Origin: Ahaetulla prasina
Taxonomy: Eukaryota > Chordata > Lepidosauria > Squamata > Colubridae
Length of the DNA: 64,000 nucleotides
Assembly (NCBI RefSeq): GCF_028640845.1
Contig: NC_080546.1
Span: 72,521,051 to 72,585,050, forward strand
Direction: 5' to 3'
This document shows positions 22,256 through 33,525 of this stretch, in pieces; the first letter of the stretch is position 1; every line of letters begins with the position of its first letter. Under the pieces are notes generated by a model, which saw only the letters and a program-made list of their open reading frames with translations, was not told the origin of the DNA and ran no database searches. The translations under genes and the position numbers were made by a program.

Positions 22256-22848
22256 TGCAACCTGCCTTCCATTGAGGACCTGTATACTTCACGAATCAAA
22301 AAAGGGGCTGTGAAAATATTTACAGATCCCTCACATCCTGGACATAAACTGTTTCAACTCCTACCCTCAAAACGATGCTATAGAGCACTGCACACCAGAA
22401 CAACTAGACACAAGAACAGTTTTTTCTCGAACGCCATCACTTTGCTAAACAAATCATTCCCTCAACACTATCAAACTATTTACCAAATCTGCACTACTAT
22501 TAATCTGCTCATCGTTCCCATCTCCCATCTCCTTCCACTTATGACTGTACTTTGTTGCTTGTATCCTTACGATTTATACTGATATTGTTTACTGATTGCT
22601 TGTTTGTAGCTTATGACTATCATTAAATGTTGTATCATTAAGTGTTAAATTCGTACCCTATGACTATCATGTTGTAAGTGTTGTACCTGGATGAAGGTTA
22701 TCTTTTCCTTTATGTATGCTGAGAGCATATGCACCAAGACAAATTCCTTGTGTGTCCAATCACACTTGGCCAATAAAAAATTCTATTCTGTTCTATTCTA
22801 TTCTATTCTATTCTATTCTATTCTATTCTATTCTATTCTATTCTATTC
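22256..22848 (+). mobile_element. Rex1-like LINE 3' end with (TTCTA)n tail
   Basis: The plus-strand frame from about 22310 encodes KIFTDPSHPGHKLFQLLPSK and RTTRHKNSFFSNAITLLNKS, the extreme C-terminus of a Rex1/L2-group ORF2. A 3' untranslated region follows with TGTGTCCAATCACACTTGGC, ending in TTCTA pentamers at 22781-22848. The same 3' end, reversed, occurs at 24936 and 35420. The copy is 5'-truncated. Confidence 0.85.
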
Positions 22849-22893
22849 ATTGTGGCAGGGGATCAAAAAAGTATATATACACACATACACACA

Positions 22894-23222
22894 CAATGCC
22901 AACAGTTTGCCTTAATGATATTAAAGTGAAAATCAACATAGAACAAGGTGTACAACAAGGCAATACAATATCAACTATACTTTTCTTAGCCTGCCTTGAA
23001 AAAGTATTTTGCAAACTAGACTGGGCAAAAGATGGAATAAAAATCAACGGCATCTCTTCAAATAACTTAAGAGTTGCAGATGATGTTATTCATTTGTCAC
23101 ACGATACAGAAGGGATGCAAAGGCACATACAAGAGCTGCACAAAGCAGGAGAACCATTTGGCTTAAAAATAAACCTGAAAAAGAGCCAGGTTATGTTTAA
23201 TAAATTCACCAAAGAAAAAAAT
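22894..23222 (+). mobile_element. BovB/RTE-type LINE fragment, reverse-transcriptase core
   Basis: The continuous frame encodes IEQGVQQGNTISTILFLACL, then LRVADDVIHLSHDTEGMQR and EPFGLKINLKKSQVMFNKFT. GVxQGxxISxxLF, ADD and GLKxNxxKSxVMFN are the diagnostic motifs of the RTE/BovB clade. The catalytic FADD is VADD here. Both flanks are unrelated sequence, so this is an internal fragment. Confidence 0.88.
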
Positions 23223-23560
23223 ATGCGGCCTCCAATGAGGTCATTGCCCGCATTGCAGCCCGCAATGATGGCCCACGCAGCCATCCTGGAAAGTGTAAAG
23301 GGTCGGCCCACATCACTTCAGCCTAGCCCATGTCAGACCATCAACATCCTGAAAACTGCCTCGTCTGCTCCAGCAGCCCTGTCCAGGGCCCCATGTGTGT
23401 CACCCAGCCTCTTGCTCCATTGTAGCGGTGAGCAAGGACAAGCAGGCTGGTGGCCACGCAAGGTCCTGGACAGGGTTTCTAGAGCTGCCACTGAAGGAAG
23501 AGCAGCTGAGAAGCGCCCTGCCAGGCACTGAAGCACACCATTGCTAGCCCTGGTATAACT

Positions 23561-23579
23561 CTCCTGAGGTTGGATCGGA

Positions 23580-23611
<32 letters not shown>

Positions 23612-23640
23612 ACACACACAGAGGTTGGATCGGATCACTC
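23561..23640. repeat. (CT)n/(CA)n microsatellite between GAGGTTGGATCGGATC duplicates
   Basis: GAGGTTGGATCGGATC occurs at about 23561 and 23622 and brackets a CT dinucleotide run and a short CA run. This looks like a local tandem duplication around the simple repeat. Confidence 0.8.
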
Positions 23641-23849
23641 TGTTGTGCTCGCTCTCTCTCTCTTTGGTGGAAGTGGCGGCGCTTCAATGCCTGGCTGGTG
23701 GGGTGCTTGTCACTCTAATAATAATAATAATAATATTTTAATTTATACTCTGCTGCTTTCCCTTTTTCTTCTCCCCATTCCACCACCTCCTTCCGACAAA
23801 AGCTGTGCTTTTGTCTGTCCATGGCAATGCCCGGGATTTACTTCAACAG

Positions 23850-24267
23850 GCGCTGGGCTTGGGGGGTGTTCAATCCCCATTCATGGTGCGATGGCAAAGG
23901 CAGAAGGCAATTTCTCCCACCAATCCCCCCACCAGACCAGACAGACCAGCCTGTTGGGGATGGGGTAGGAAACCAAGCGGTGCTGAAAGCAGCTGTAGCT
24001 GCCCTGCCCCCTGCCTCACTTTACCTCAATCTGTGGGATGAGCCTCCCACCCCCCCGCCCCATCTATCAGATACCACTGGATTCCCTCCCTAATCCCACC
24101 CAGTCCCCACAGGCACCACCCACATGAATGATGTCAAGATGGCCATACCCCCGGGCCACATACAGTCAGCCGCGACCACCCCAGCTATGCCTCTGCTCAT
24201 TCCCGGCCACAGGAGGACAACCACAATGCTTATCTGGCCCTCAGTGAAATCGAGTTTGACACCCCTG
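23850..24267. mobile_element. right part of an hAT-type element of the CAGGGGTGTCAAA family
   Basis: The right end GAGTTTGACACCCCTG matches the right end of the complete copy at 18414-18787. No matching left end or target duplication is found. The GC-rich sequence back to about 23225 may belong to it. The left boundary given is arbitrary. Confidence 0.55.
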
Positions 24268-24935
24268 CCATAGATAGTCGTGCCACCCAAATGCCAAATT
24301 CCAAATCATATCCTTCCTTTTTCCTAAAGTTATCCACTCTTTCATTCATCTCTAACAATATGCCTCGGAATACAATTTTAAATCAGATTATTTGTTTTTT
24401 TGTTTTTGTTTTTCTTACTTATCAAACTACTCATCTCCTTTACAGAGTTTACAGAGTTACTCTGAATGGTACAAATATAATCCCAATCTGTTTATTTCTT
24501 TTTTAAAAAATCAAGATTGATTTGTTTCTTAAATCAAGAAATTCTTGATTTCTTACCTTGTCATACATACCTGGAATACCTTTCTGCCACTGTTTAAAAG
24601 GTAAGTCAGTTGTCAGTATACTTTGGAATAAAAAATAACAATAAAAATATTGATCTTAATTATAGATATTCTACCCAATAGTGACATTTGTAATTTATTC
24701 CATTTTACTAAGTCTTTTTTATATAATTCCATACTTTTAAAGTCATATTTTCAAATATAAGAATGAAAGTAGATGTTTGAAATTCATGTTCATCTGGGCT
24801 TTGAACTTATAATCATTCCAAATGAATATAAATTCAATTTTTTTCTTACTCCATTCCACATTTATTATTATTTGTATTTTTTCTGCCTTGCATTCTTTCA
24901 AAAATATTAATGCTAAAAAACTACTTTTGATCAAT
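24268..24935. other. AT-rich intergenic DNA, nothing recognised
   Basis: Unique-looking AT-rich sequence with a small inverted AAATCAAGAAATTCTTGATTT at 24532-24552. There is no gene or repeat signature. Confidence 0.45.
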
Positions 24936-25175
24936 GAAATAGAATAGAATAGAATAGAATAGAATAGAATAGAATAGAATAGAATAGAATAGAATAGAAT
25001 AGAATAGAATTTTTTATTGGCCAAATGTGATTGAACCACAAGGAATTTGTCTCGGTGCTTATGCTCTCAGTATACATAAAATAAAAGATACCTTCATCAA
25101 GGTACAACACTTACAACACTTAATGATAGTCATAGGGTACAAATTTAACACTTAATGATACAACACTTAATGAGT
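24936..25175 (-). mobile_element. Rex1-like LINE 3' tail with (AATAG)n, minus strand
   Basis: An AATAG pentamer run (24936-25010) is followed by TTTTTTATTGGCCAAATGTG and CTTGATGAAGG-type 3' untranslated sequence in reverse. It is the mirror of 22690-22848. It contains only the non-coding 3' end. Confidence 0.85.
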
Positions 25176-25639
25176 GTTATAATGAAAGAAGAAAGTGGTG
25201 TGGAATACTTCCAACTCCAATCGAAAATGGCAATATATTGTTATGAAAATGTGCAGACAATCTTAAAGGTAAGAAGGAACAAAAGATAACACAATTATTC
25301 CAACAGTGAAATGATTTTTTCCACATAACATCTCCATTATATTTTTATTATGTCTACAACAACCTGTACATACAGGTGATTTGATTTTTGTTATGTGCAA
25401 TCAAATCAGTGTTGACTTTTGGCAAGACATTCTCTAAAAAACAATTCTTTCTCAACCTGATCCTTCAAGTGTTCCCATAGCGCATTCATCACCGCTGTAA
25501 TTATTAATAATCGTTTTTAAATTTTATGTGCCACCCAATTCCCAGCTGCTGCTTGACCTCTTCTTTGAGTTTCCACCTGAAACTGTGTCTTCCATTGTGT
25601 CATTGAACTTTCCGCAAAGCTTCTGATGCTTCAATTCCT
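25176..25639. other. intergenic DNA, possibly further LINE remnants
   Basis: No clear protein or repeat boundary. The stretch 25430-25630 is continuous with the R4-like fragment to its right and may be its downstream part. Confidence 0.35.
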
Positions 25640-25973
25640 GTTATGTCTAGGAATTTGATTATCCAGTCATTTGCCAGAGAATCAAATGCCTTCTTAAAAT
25701 CAAACCAAATTACATTCAAGTTGAACTTCCTTCTCTTCCTTGTCTCTCATTTTCCAAAATCATCTGCTCAATTAGAAGCTGGTCTTTTGTCTCTCTGCTA
25801 TTTGGGTAATTATTGCTATGATTTGTTCTACATCCAACCAGCTGCTTAGACTGGATTTGGCATTTTTATTCACCTGTCAAGTCTTTCCTAAGGATCTGGC
25901 ATTTGCCTGGTGGCATTAAAGGTATCATCACTGCAGCTACTCAAAAGAAAGAAGGGCAGATGTTATTGAATGT
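25640..25973 (-). mobile_element. LINE reverse-transcriptase fragment, R4/Dong-like, minus strand
   Basis: Minus-strand translation gives NVIWFDFKKAFDSLANDWII, the RT motif A of a non-LTR element, preceded by ETKDQLLIE, a motif seen in R4-type elements. Earlier sequence is interrupted by stops. An inverted copy of its upstream part lies at 30735-30880 and a more distant one near 37757. Confidence 0.65.
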
Positions 25974-26203
25974 TTTCTTTCTTGTTTTTACTCTTTTATT
26001 TCCCATCTTTCTTCTTTTTCTTAGGTTTTTCTTGATTTTTATTGTATTGTAAAACTCTAAACTGATTTAAGTCTTAATGATTCTGGGATATTGTTGCTGA
26101 AATTTAAAAAAAGGTAAAACCTAAAGAGAAAGATCTATTTGGCTAAAAAAAAAAAAAAGCAACATTCTAATTAGAAAATAAATGACACCTTGTGAAAGAC
26201 TTC

Positions 26204-26312
26204 AAATAGGCTAGAGTAGAGAATAAGAGAATTAGAACAGGGATTTTAATTCTAGTTCTAGTTCAAATAGGCTAGAATAGAGAATAAGAGAATTAGAATA
26301 GGGAGAATTAGA
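26204..26312. repeat. two-copy direct repeat of about 60 bp
   Basis: AATAGGCTAGAGTAGAGAAT recurs about 60 bases on as AATAGGCTAGAATAGAGAAT, each followed by AAGAGAATTAGAA. It lies immediately before the 5' end of the L2-like LINE at 26318. Confidence 0.85.
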
Positions 26313-26317
26313 ACAAC

Positions 26318-28192
26318 CTTGGCAACATTATCGTTCAGCTTCGGGATAGCTTGGACCAAGATTGCGATGATCCAACCGAGATGGCGGAGACACGTCTTGT
26401 TGAGGTTATTTGGGATGAGTTTGATTCTGTGGCTCTTGAGGACGTGGACAGGTTGCTGGGGAGGTTGCATGCAACTACATGTTTACTGGACCCATGTCCT
26501 TCCTGGCTAGTGCTGGCTGCTCAGGAAGTGACATGAGGCTGGCTCCAGGGGATTATAAACGTTTCTTTGGTTGAAGGGGTTTTCCCCGCCGCCTTGAAAG
26601 AGGCGGTGGTGAGACCTCTCCTGAAGAAGCCTTCCCTGGACCCAGCTATTTTGGGAAACTACCGTCCAGTCTCCAACCTTCGCTTTGTGGCGAAGGTTGT
26701 AGAGAGTGTGGTTGCGTGGCAGCTCCCCCGGCACCTGGAGGAAGCTGTCTATCTAGACCCGTTCCAGTCCGGCTTCCGACCCAGTTACAGCACGGAGACG
26801 GCTTTGGTCGCGTTGGTGGATGACCTCTGGAGGGCCAGGGACAGGGGTTGTTCCTCTGCCTTGGTCCTATTAGATCTCTCAGCGGCTTTTGATACCATCG
26901 ACCATGGTATCTTCCTGCACCGGTTGGAGAGATTGGGAGTGGGAGGCACCGTTTATCGGTGGTTCTCCTCCTATCTCTCCAACCGGTCGCAGACGGTGTT
27001 GACAGGGGGGCAGAGGTCATCCGCGAGGCGCCTCACTTGTGGGGTGCCTCAGGGGTCGATCCTCTCGCCTACCCTGTTCAACATCTATATGAAGCCGCTG
27101 GGTGAGGTCATCAGTGGTTTCGGGGTGAGTTATCATCTGTACGCTGATGATACTCAGCTGTACTTTTCCACCCCGGATCACCCCAACGAAGCGGTCGAAG
27201 TGCTGTCCCAGTGCCTGGAAGCTGTACGGGTCTGGATGGGGAGAAACAGACTCAAGCTCAATCCCTCCAAGACGGAGTGGCTGTGGATGCCGGCACCCCA
27301 GTACAGTCAGCTGCATCCGCAGCTGACTGTTGGGGGCGAGTTAGTGGCCCCAAAGGAGGTGGTTCGCAACTTGGGCATCCTCCTGGATGGACGGCTGTCC
27401 TTTGATGAACATCTGGCGGCCGTCTCCAGGAGGGCCTTTTACAAAGTCCGCTTGGTCCGCCAGTTGCGTCCCTTCCTTGACCGGGATGCCTTATGCACAG
27501 TCACTCACGCTCTGGTTACGTCTCGGTTGGATTACTGCAATGCTCTCTACATGGGGCTGCCCTTGAGGTGCATCCGGAGGCTGCAGTTAGTCCAGAATGC
27601 GGCTGCACGAGTAGTAATGGGAGCCGCTCGTGGCTCCCACGTAACACCACTGCTCCGTAGTCTGCACTGGCTTCCTGTGGTCTTTCGGGTGCGCTTCAAG
27701 ATTTTGGTTACCACCTTTAAAGCGCTCCATGGCTTAGGACCCGGGTACTTACGAGACCGCCTGCTGTTACCCTATGCCTCCCACCGACCCGTACGCTCTC
27801 ATAGAGAGGGTCTCCTCAGGGTGCCGTCCGCCAAACAGTGTCGGCTGGCAGCCCCCAGGGATAGGGCCTTCTCTGTGGGAGCATTGACGCTCTGGAATGA
27901 ACTCCCCCCTGGCCTATGTCAAGTGCCTGATCTTCGGACCTTCCGTCGTGAGCTAAAAACATACTTATTTATTCAAGCGGGACTGGCATAATAGTTTGAT
28001 TTTAAATTGGGGTTTTATTAATATTCTTAAATATTTTAAATTTAATTTTAATTATTAGCCGTTTTTGTAATTTTGATATGTTTTAATTTGTTTTAATTGT
28101 ACATATTTTGTATTTTATCTCCGGCTGTACACCGCCCTGAGTCCTTCGGAAGAAGGGCGGTATAAAAATTCAATAAATAATAATAATAAAAT
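26318..28192 (+). mobile_element. L2/CR1-group LINE with long open reverse-transcriptase frame, 5'-truncated
   Basis: From 26567 to 27991 there are 474 open codons: [20 protein letters not shown] (RT start), [15 protein letters not shown] (motif A), [20 protein letters not shown] (motif B), YADD at 27140-27151 (motif C), then the C-terminal block with [16 protein letters not shown]. Upstream the same frame runs back to 26318 through one TGA at 26533. There is no endonuclease domain. The 3' end carries CCGCCCTGAGTCCTTCGGAA and a TAATAA-type tail. It is the best-preserved LINE in the window, with all RT motifs intact but no promoter or endonuclease. Confidence 0.93.
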
Positions 28193-28197
28193 AATAA

Positions 28198-28302
28198 TTA
28201 AGCCTGGCAGACTTCAACTCCCAGAATTGGAGCAAAGCTGGCTGGGGAATTCTGGGAGTTGAAGTCTGCCAGGCTTAACTTTGCCAAGGTTGGAGACCCC
28301 TG
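28198..28302. mobile_element. hAT-type MITE remnant, left end lost
   Basis: GGCAGACTTCAACTCCCAGA and its reverse complement form a hairpin. The right end TTGGAGACCCCTG matches 30172. The left end is missing where it abuts the LINE tail, so the target duplication cannot be read. Confidence 0.8.
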
Positions 28303-29796
28303 TTTTAAAGGCCATAATAGTTTAGTTACTGCAACTGAGTTGTTAAGAAATTCAATTCATAATGTACCAGACCACAAATTGGCATATGAGTGATCATCTG
28401 AACATTTCATTTGTTTATTAAATACGTAATTTATCTTATTTTTATTTTTTTAAAAAACTCAAGGTTTAATTTTGTGGTTTAGGCATCTTTATTGATTTTT
28501 TTAAAAATTCAATTCACAATATCACCAAATACAATTCATCGTATACAGTGAAGTTTATTGTGTATTAGAGGTAAAGTTTATTTGATTTTACTAGGAAAGT
28601 CTATGTAATGTGTGTATTTTACTATGACAACCATCAGCAGTGTTTTGGCCTTAATTTCCTATTTATAAGATTGGATGATTAGCGAATTAATTTACAAAAT
28701 TGTCAGTATTGCATTGAATGTTAAACATTGTATTGTATGATAGATATTTACGGTACATTTCAAACAATTTTATTTGTCCTTGTTGAAATTCAAAACATCT
28801 TATTTTGGTTAAATATTTTACTGCAACAGTGATATAACAAGGAATGGAAAATAATCTATCAATATTCAGAAGTTACTCTGCTATCATTTGCATATTAATA
28901 CCTTTCAAAAGAAGTAGATGGACCAAACTAGACCATACAAAGCACTCATAATGATATTTCATGAGCCTTCTTTGCTATTTGTTTTTCAAGAAAAGAAATA
29001 AATATATAAGTGAGGGCTGATAGAGACTGCGGTGTAGTGCTTCAATGGGAAATCATCAAGAAAGAAATGAAAATTATTTCCATACCATAAATTCTCCATA
29101 CTGCCTTTTTCTGATTTTCATCCTCTTCCTGATTCTCATATAGAACATAAGAAGAGCATATCATAGCAAATGCATCTATAATCTAGTATTCTGTTTCATG
29201 GCATCCAACAAGGTGCCAATGAAAGCCCACATAGGACTTAAAAATGATAGCATCTTCTCACATTAGTGACAAATAAATGTCATGCAGATCCCTATTTACT
29301 GAGAACATAAATTTATACACATTATAACTGACTTTATAGACAGAGTAAGAATGGGCCCACAAGAACCTTTGTAAAGCCACTGCAGTACAATCATCCAAAT
29401 ATTATGTTCTTACCATCACTATAAAAAACACCGAAGTCTCCCCCAGTGGGTATATTACCAGTGTTTGAAAAGGAGTTTTAATCCCTTCTGCAGATCTTAC
29501 TGAACCTCTCCTTATGGCGTTGGTCAATTGGAGAACATTAATCACTTGACTTCCACTGTCCAATTTAAATGACATGAATTATCTTCTTGCAGATATATTT
29601 CCAGCTAATTATTAGCAGTTGGTTGCTACATTTCCTTTTCTGTCATTTAAACTTAGAAAGCCTTAAGTTTTTAATTGCAGCTTGGCTTTATCTTGTATAA
29701 ATATACTTGCATCTAGCACACTTTTTTATTTCATTTTAGAACCTTAGCATTCTACTGCTATTTTATTGTATTTAATGATCTGCCATATGTTATATG
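28303..29796. other. AT-rich intergenic DNA, nothing recognised
   Basis: Unique-looking sequence. No repeat ends, exons or structured RNA recognised. Confidence 0.45.
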
Positions 29797-30044
29797 AGAC
29801 CCGCGATGGTGCAGTGGTTAGAGTGCAGTACTGCAGGTTACTTCTGCTGATCACCAGCTGCCAGCAGTTTGGCAGATCAAATCTCACCAGGCTCAAGACT
29901 GACTCAGCCTTCCATCTTTCCAAGGTTGGTAAAATGGGGATCCAGATTGTTGGGGGGATATGCTGACTCTGTAAACCGCTTAGAGGGCTGTAAAGCACTG
30001 TGGAGCCATATATAAGTCTAAGTGCTATTGCTATTGCTATAACC
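29797..30044 (+). mobile_element. tRNA-derived SINE of the squamate type, plus strand
   Basis: The tRNA-like head includes an A-box-like GATGGTGCAGTGGTTAGAGT and a B-box-like CAGATCAAATCTCACC. The body has GACTCAGCCTTCCATC, CCAGATTGTTGGGG and TAAACCGCTTAGAGGGCTGT, and the tail is TATTGCTATTGCTATAA. RNA polymerase III promoter boxes are expected for this class. A hAT element is inserted in its tail at 30045. Confidence 0.9.
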
Positions 30045-30172
30045 CAGGGGTCTCCAACCTTGGTCCCTTTAAGACTTGTGGACTTCAACTCCCAGAGCCC
30101 CTCAGCTCTGAACTCTGAACTCTGGGAGTTGAAGTCCACAAGTCTTAAAGGGACCAAGATTGGAGACCCCTG
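30045..30172. mobile_element. complete hAT-type MITE, 8-bp duplication CTATAACC
   Basis: This 128-bp palindrome begins CAGGGGTCTCCAACCTTGG and ends TTGGAGACCCCTG. The flanks are CTATAACC at 30037-30044 and 30173-30180. It interrupts the tail of the SINE just left of it, so it is younger than that SINE. Confidence 0.94.
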
Positions 30173-30180
30173 CTATAACC

Positions 30181-30734
30181 TGTGATTATAATAAAAAGTT
30201 ACTGCTTACATAGTTTGACACTGGAGACATTCTATAACTATCATGACTTCATAAAGAAAATTATTTAATCTCCTTTTGAAATAATACAGATTGGTTGTTC
30301 CCATCACATGTTGCATACATACCCTGTGGAGAAATACATCACCTTGTGTCCTAAATCGTGTACCTTTCATCTTTACTTGGTGACCCAAACTTTAGGACCT
30401 AGAATTACAGTCACATCTACCTTTACCAGAATCAAACAATCTTTCTGAATTACTTGGTCCTTTTGAAAGCATATTGTCCTAGATTCACTAATCTGTAACC
30501 CTGTGGCTATATGGAAAGCTATCCAGGCAGTTAACATTTCTTGTCATTCAATAAAGGAAACAGTATTTCACTGTCTAAACTTAATTCAATGCTGCAAGAT
30601 CTGGTAAAAAACTGGGGGGGGGGGAAATAAACAACATGAATATATAATAACTGCCATGCTCCATAAAGCAGATTATATTATTTTTAACAGATTATATTAT
30701 AACAGGGCCTATTTACGGTTGAAAGAAAACATTC
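30181..30734. other. intergenic DNA, nothing recognised
   Basis: Unique-looking sequence with a short G run at 30615. No feature supported. Confidence 0.4.
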
Positions 30735-30880
30735 AATAACATCTGCCCTTCTTTCTTTTGAGTAGCTGCAGTGATGATATGCCACCAGGCAAATGCCAGA
30801 TCCTTAGGAAAGACTTGACAGGTGAATAAAAATGCCAAATCCAGTCTAAGCAGCTGGTTGAATGTAGAACAAATCACGTA
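30735..30880 (+). mobile_element. LINE fragment, inverted copy of 25815-25973
   Basis: TAACATCTGCCCTTCTTTCT through AATGCCAAATCCAGTCTAAG is the near-exact reverse complement of 25815-25973, including GGCAAATGCCAGATCCTTAG. The encoded protein has stops. It is the R4-like family in plus orientation. Confidence 0.75.
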
Positions 30881-31084
30881 GAACAAATACAACTGCCCCT
30901 ACAACCCCCGGGGCTTAAACTGCCTTAAGGTGTGTAAGAATATGCTGCTCAACTGTGATTTCCCCAACAAGATCGGGGTGAAATGCTCCTGGTTCGGACC
31001 AGATCGCCTGATCCGGTAGCGATGGTGGCGGGTGGTTTGGAGAACTGGTAGCAAAAATCCCTCCACCCACCGCACTGCCCTCCC

Positions 31085-31330
31085 CACTGCCCCATTTTTC
31101 TTCGGCAGAAAAAATGCTTTTAAAAGAAAAAAAAAGAAGAAGCCTCTGATGATCGTGCGGCTCAGCTGGAATCATCAGAGGCTTTTAAAAGCATTTTTAT
31201 AACCTTTTCAGCCAGAGGTTGTAGAAAAAATGCTTTTAAAAGGCTCCTCTGGCGATCCCAGCTGAGTTACCTGATCATCAGAGGCTTTTAAAAGCATTTT
31301 TTTAACAACCTCTTCAGCTGAAGAGTGAAC
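31085..31330. repeat. palindromic element remnant with GCTTTTAAAAGC cores
   Basis: CATCAGAGGCTTTTAAAAGC occurs twice (near 31167 and 31278) in alternation with AATGCTTTTAAAAGG-type inverted copies and CAGCTG motifs. This suggests a folded DNA transposon remnant; sequence from 30925 with GGAGAACTGGTAGCAAAAAT may belong to it. No target duplication was found. Confidence 0.55.
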
Positions 31331-32579
31331 CAGTGATTACTGTTCACTCTCATTCCTATATTTTCCGTCAAACTCTTTAGATATTCACCTTGATCATTTT
31401 GAGGATAGATTAATGCATTTCCACATGCAATCTCACTACTTTTTAAGAATGTATTTGTACCCTAGGTGAGCCCCATAACAATGTTAGAAGTTGATGCTTT
31501 GTTTTACTTTACTTTTAATAAAAATTTTAAAAAACAATAAAAGTAATACGACATATAGAGTCAGATAGAAACCAAGAGACTTGTTTCTTGGTACTTGGTA
31601 GCACCAACTGATACTATGCTGTTTGCGCATAATCTTTAAAACAATGCAATAACGTGATCATTCTTCATAGAAGAGAAAAATAACCTTTCTGTTTATATAC
31701 TGTATACTGTCAGAATGGTGCACATTTCAAGTACAGTTATATCATTAATTTATACAAAGGAATTATGAGACTGTCAAATTTCTTTTAGATAATTTTCTTA
31801 GCTACAAGGTATTTTTTTTTTACCGCAAATGCAGTTGAAGTATGAAGTACATTATTACCACTATGTACTTCACACTACAATTGGTTACATCAAATTCCTT
31901 TTGACATTTTAATGTCTCTATATCTTGTTTGGCAAAGTCGTTTTGAACTTGCTTGGTATTACAACTATATTTTTGCTTCAACAGGCTAACATGAATGCTT
32001 TCTGGAAATTAATTTGGTGTTATCAGCAGTAGTCTGGGTAGATGAAAAGACTATGGGACTAAATATTAGGGAGAGAAAAAAGTAGGATGAAGATTTTTCA
32101 TTATTGATTTGAATAGAGAGCACTCTCTCAGACGCACTTGGTATGCAATTTGAGTGTCTTCTTACTCAAGGTTCTTGCTAAAAAGAAGAACAAGTGGCAG
32201 CTGTGGCTAAGAGAACTTTTGCACAAATCTATCTTGTGTACCAATTGCACACATTCCTATATCAGAAGGCATTCCTCACAGTTACCTAACCCTAGCAATA
32301 GCAATGTGAGAATGGATGGAAAGGTACTCTTTTATAAAATGTATCAGAAGAATTATAAAATACCTTACTTTAAGTCAATAACTCTTACTGCAAGCCTCAA
32401 TAGGTCAAATAAAAACCACAAATGATAAAGAGCTAATCACTGTGTGTCAGTTCGATCTGAATGTTCAAGGAAGTAAGCCCATGCTCCGGACAAATGGTAA
32501 AAGACAAGTTAGATCCTGTTGTAACAAGGCAGGGGTAATCACGTTTGTCATAAACACAGAATGTAAGGGATCTTTTGGC
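31331..32579. other. AT-rich intergenic DNA, nothing recognised
   Basis: Unique-looking, with short frames only. A small inverted pair around GTGAAGTACATAGTGGTAAT-like sequence lies at 31835-31880. Confidence 0.4.
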
Positions 32580-32752
32580 TTTTATTCTATATTTTTAATT
32601 TTAAATTAATAGGCGTTTAGAATAAGTTTTTTAACTGTTTTTATATTTCTTACATTGTATTTATGTGTTTTAAATGCCTGTACACCGCCCTGAGTCCTTC
32701 GGGAGATAGGGCGGTATATAAATTTGATAAATAAATAAATAAATAAATAAAT
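32580..32752 (+). mobile_element. L2-like LINE 3' untranslated tail with (AAAT)n
   Basis: TTAGAATAAGTTTTTTAACT and CACCGCCCTGAGTCCTTCGG match the tail of the LINE at 60480-62552. It ends in AAAT tetramers. Only the 3' end is present. Confidence 0.88.
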
Positions 32753-32949
32753 TAGGCGTGACATATATTGTGTGGATATGTATAAATGCACGGTGTGACA
32801 CTTGAAAAGTGTGCTTCACGATCTCAATCCAAATTGGGAAGGGACGTGGAGGCTTGCCTTTGCAAACACAATTCAATAGACCTTCTTTGTTTGTATATCA
32901 GAGTTGTCTGTCGAATTAGTGACAATAAATTTTGGATGTTTTAAAATCT

Positions 32950-33193
32950 CACAGCAATAGCACTTAGATTTATATATGGCTTCACAGTGCTTTTTATGGC
33001 CCTCTCTAAGCGGTTTACAGAGTCAGCATATTGTCTTCAACAATCTGGGTCCTCATTTTACCCACCTCGGAAGGATGGAAGGCTGAGTCAACCTTTAACC
33101 TGGTGAAATTCCATCGGCCAAATTGCAGGCAGCCATCAGTCAGCAGAAGTATTCTGCAGTATTGCATTCTAACCACTGCACCACCGCGGTTCT
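32950..33193 (-). mobile_element. tRNA-derived SINE of the squamate type, minus strand
   Basis: In reverse it holds GGTGCAGTGGTTAGAATGCA (A-box region), GACTCAGCCTTCCATCC, GACCCAGATTGTTGAAGACA, TAAACCGCTTAGAGAGGGCC and an AAGTGCTATTGCTG tail. It appears essentially full length. Confidence 0.9.
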
Positions 33194-33525
33194 GATCTTT
33201 AAACTTTTGCAGTGTTAAGGAACATATGCAAGCTATAGCTGGCACAGACTGTGTGACAGCATAGGCAATTTGGGGCACATTATGGTATACTCTTGCTACA
33301 CCACTGTGAGCAGCATGGGCTCCCAATATGTTTCCAGATGTAATTCAAATTGGTGATTATAAGCTGTAAAGCCATACATGGCACAAGGCCAAGATATTTG
33401 AAGATTGATAGTCTCCACTATTCTCTGTCTATCCTATTAGATCTGATGCACTGGGTGTGCTCTATACATCTGTTGTGAAGAAAGTGTCATGTATTAAGAC
33501 CTAGGAGATATTTCTTCTCTGTTGT

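Noticed and set aside
22781..22848. Regular pentamer array considered as a CRISPR-like or telomeric repeat
   Set aside because: It has no spacers, is a simple pentanucleotide run and is attached to a LINE 3' end.
22716..23531. A 271-codon frame that might be a gene
   Set aside because: It fuses a (TTCTA)n tail, a BovB fragment and unrelated GC-rich sequence. Only the BovB part is protein-derived.
29797..29880. tRNA gene
   Set aside because: The A- and B-box-like motifs belong to the head of a SINE with full body and tail. The cloverleaf is degraded.
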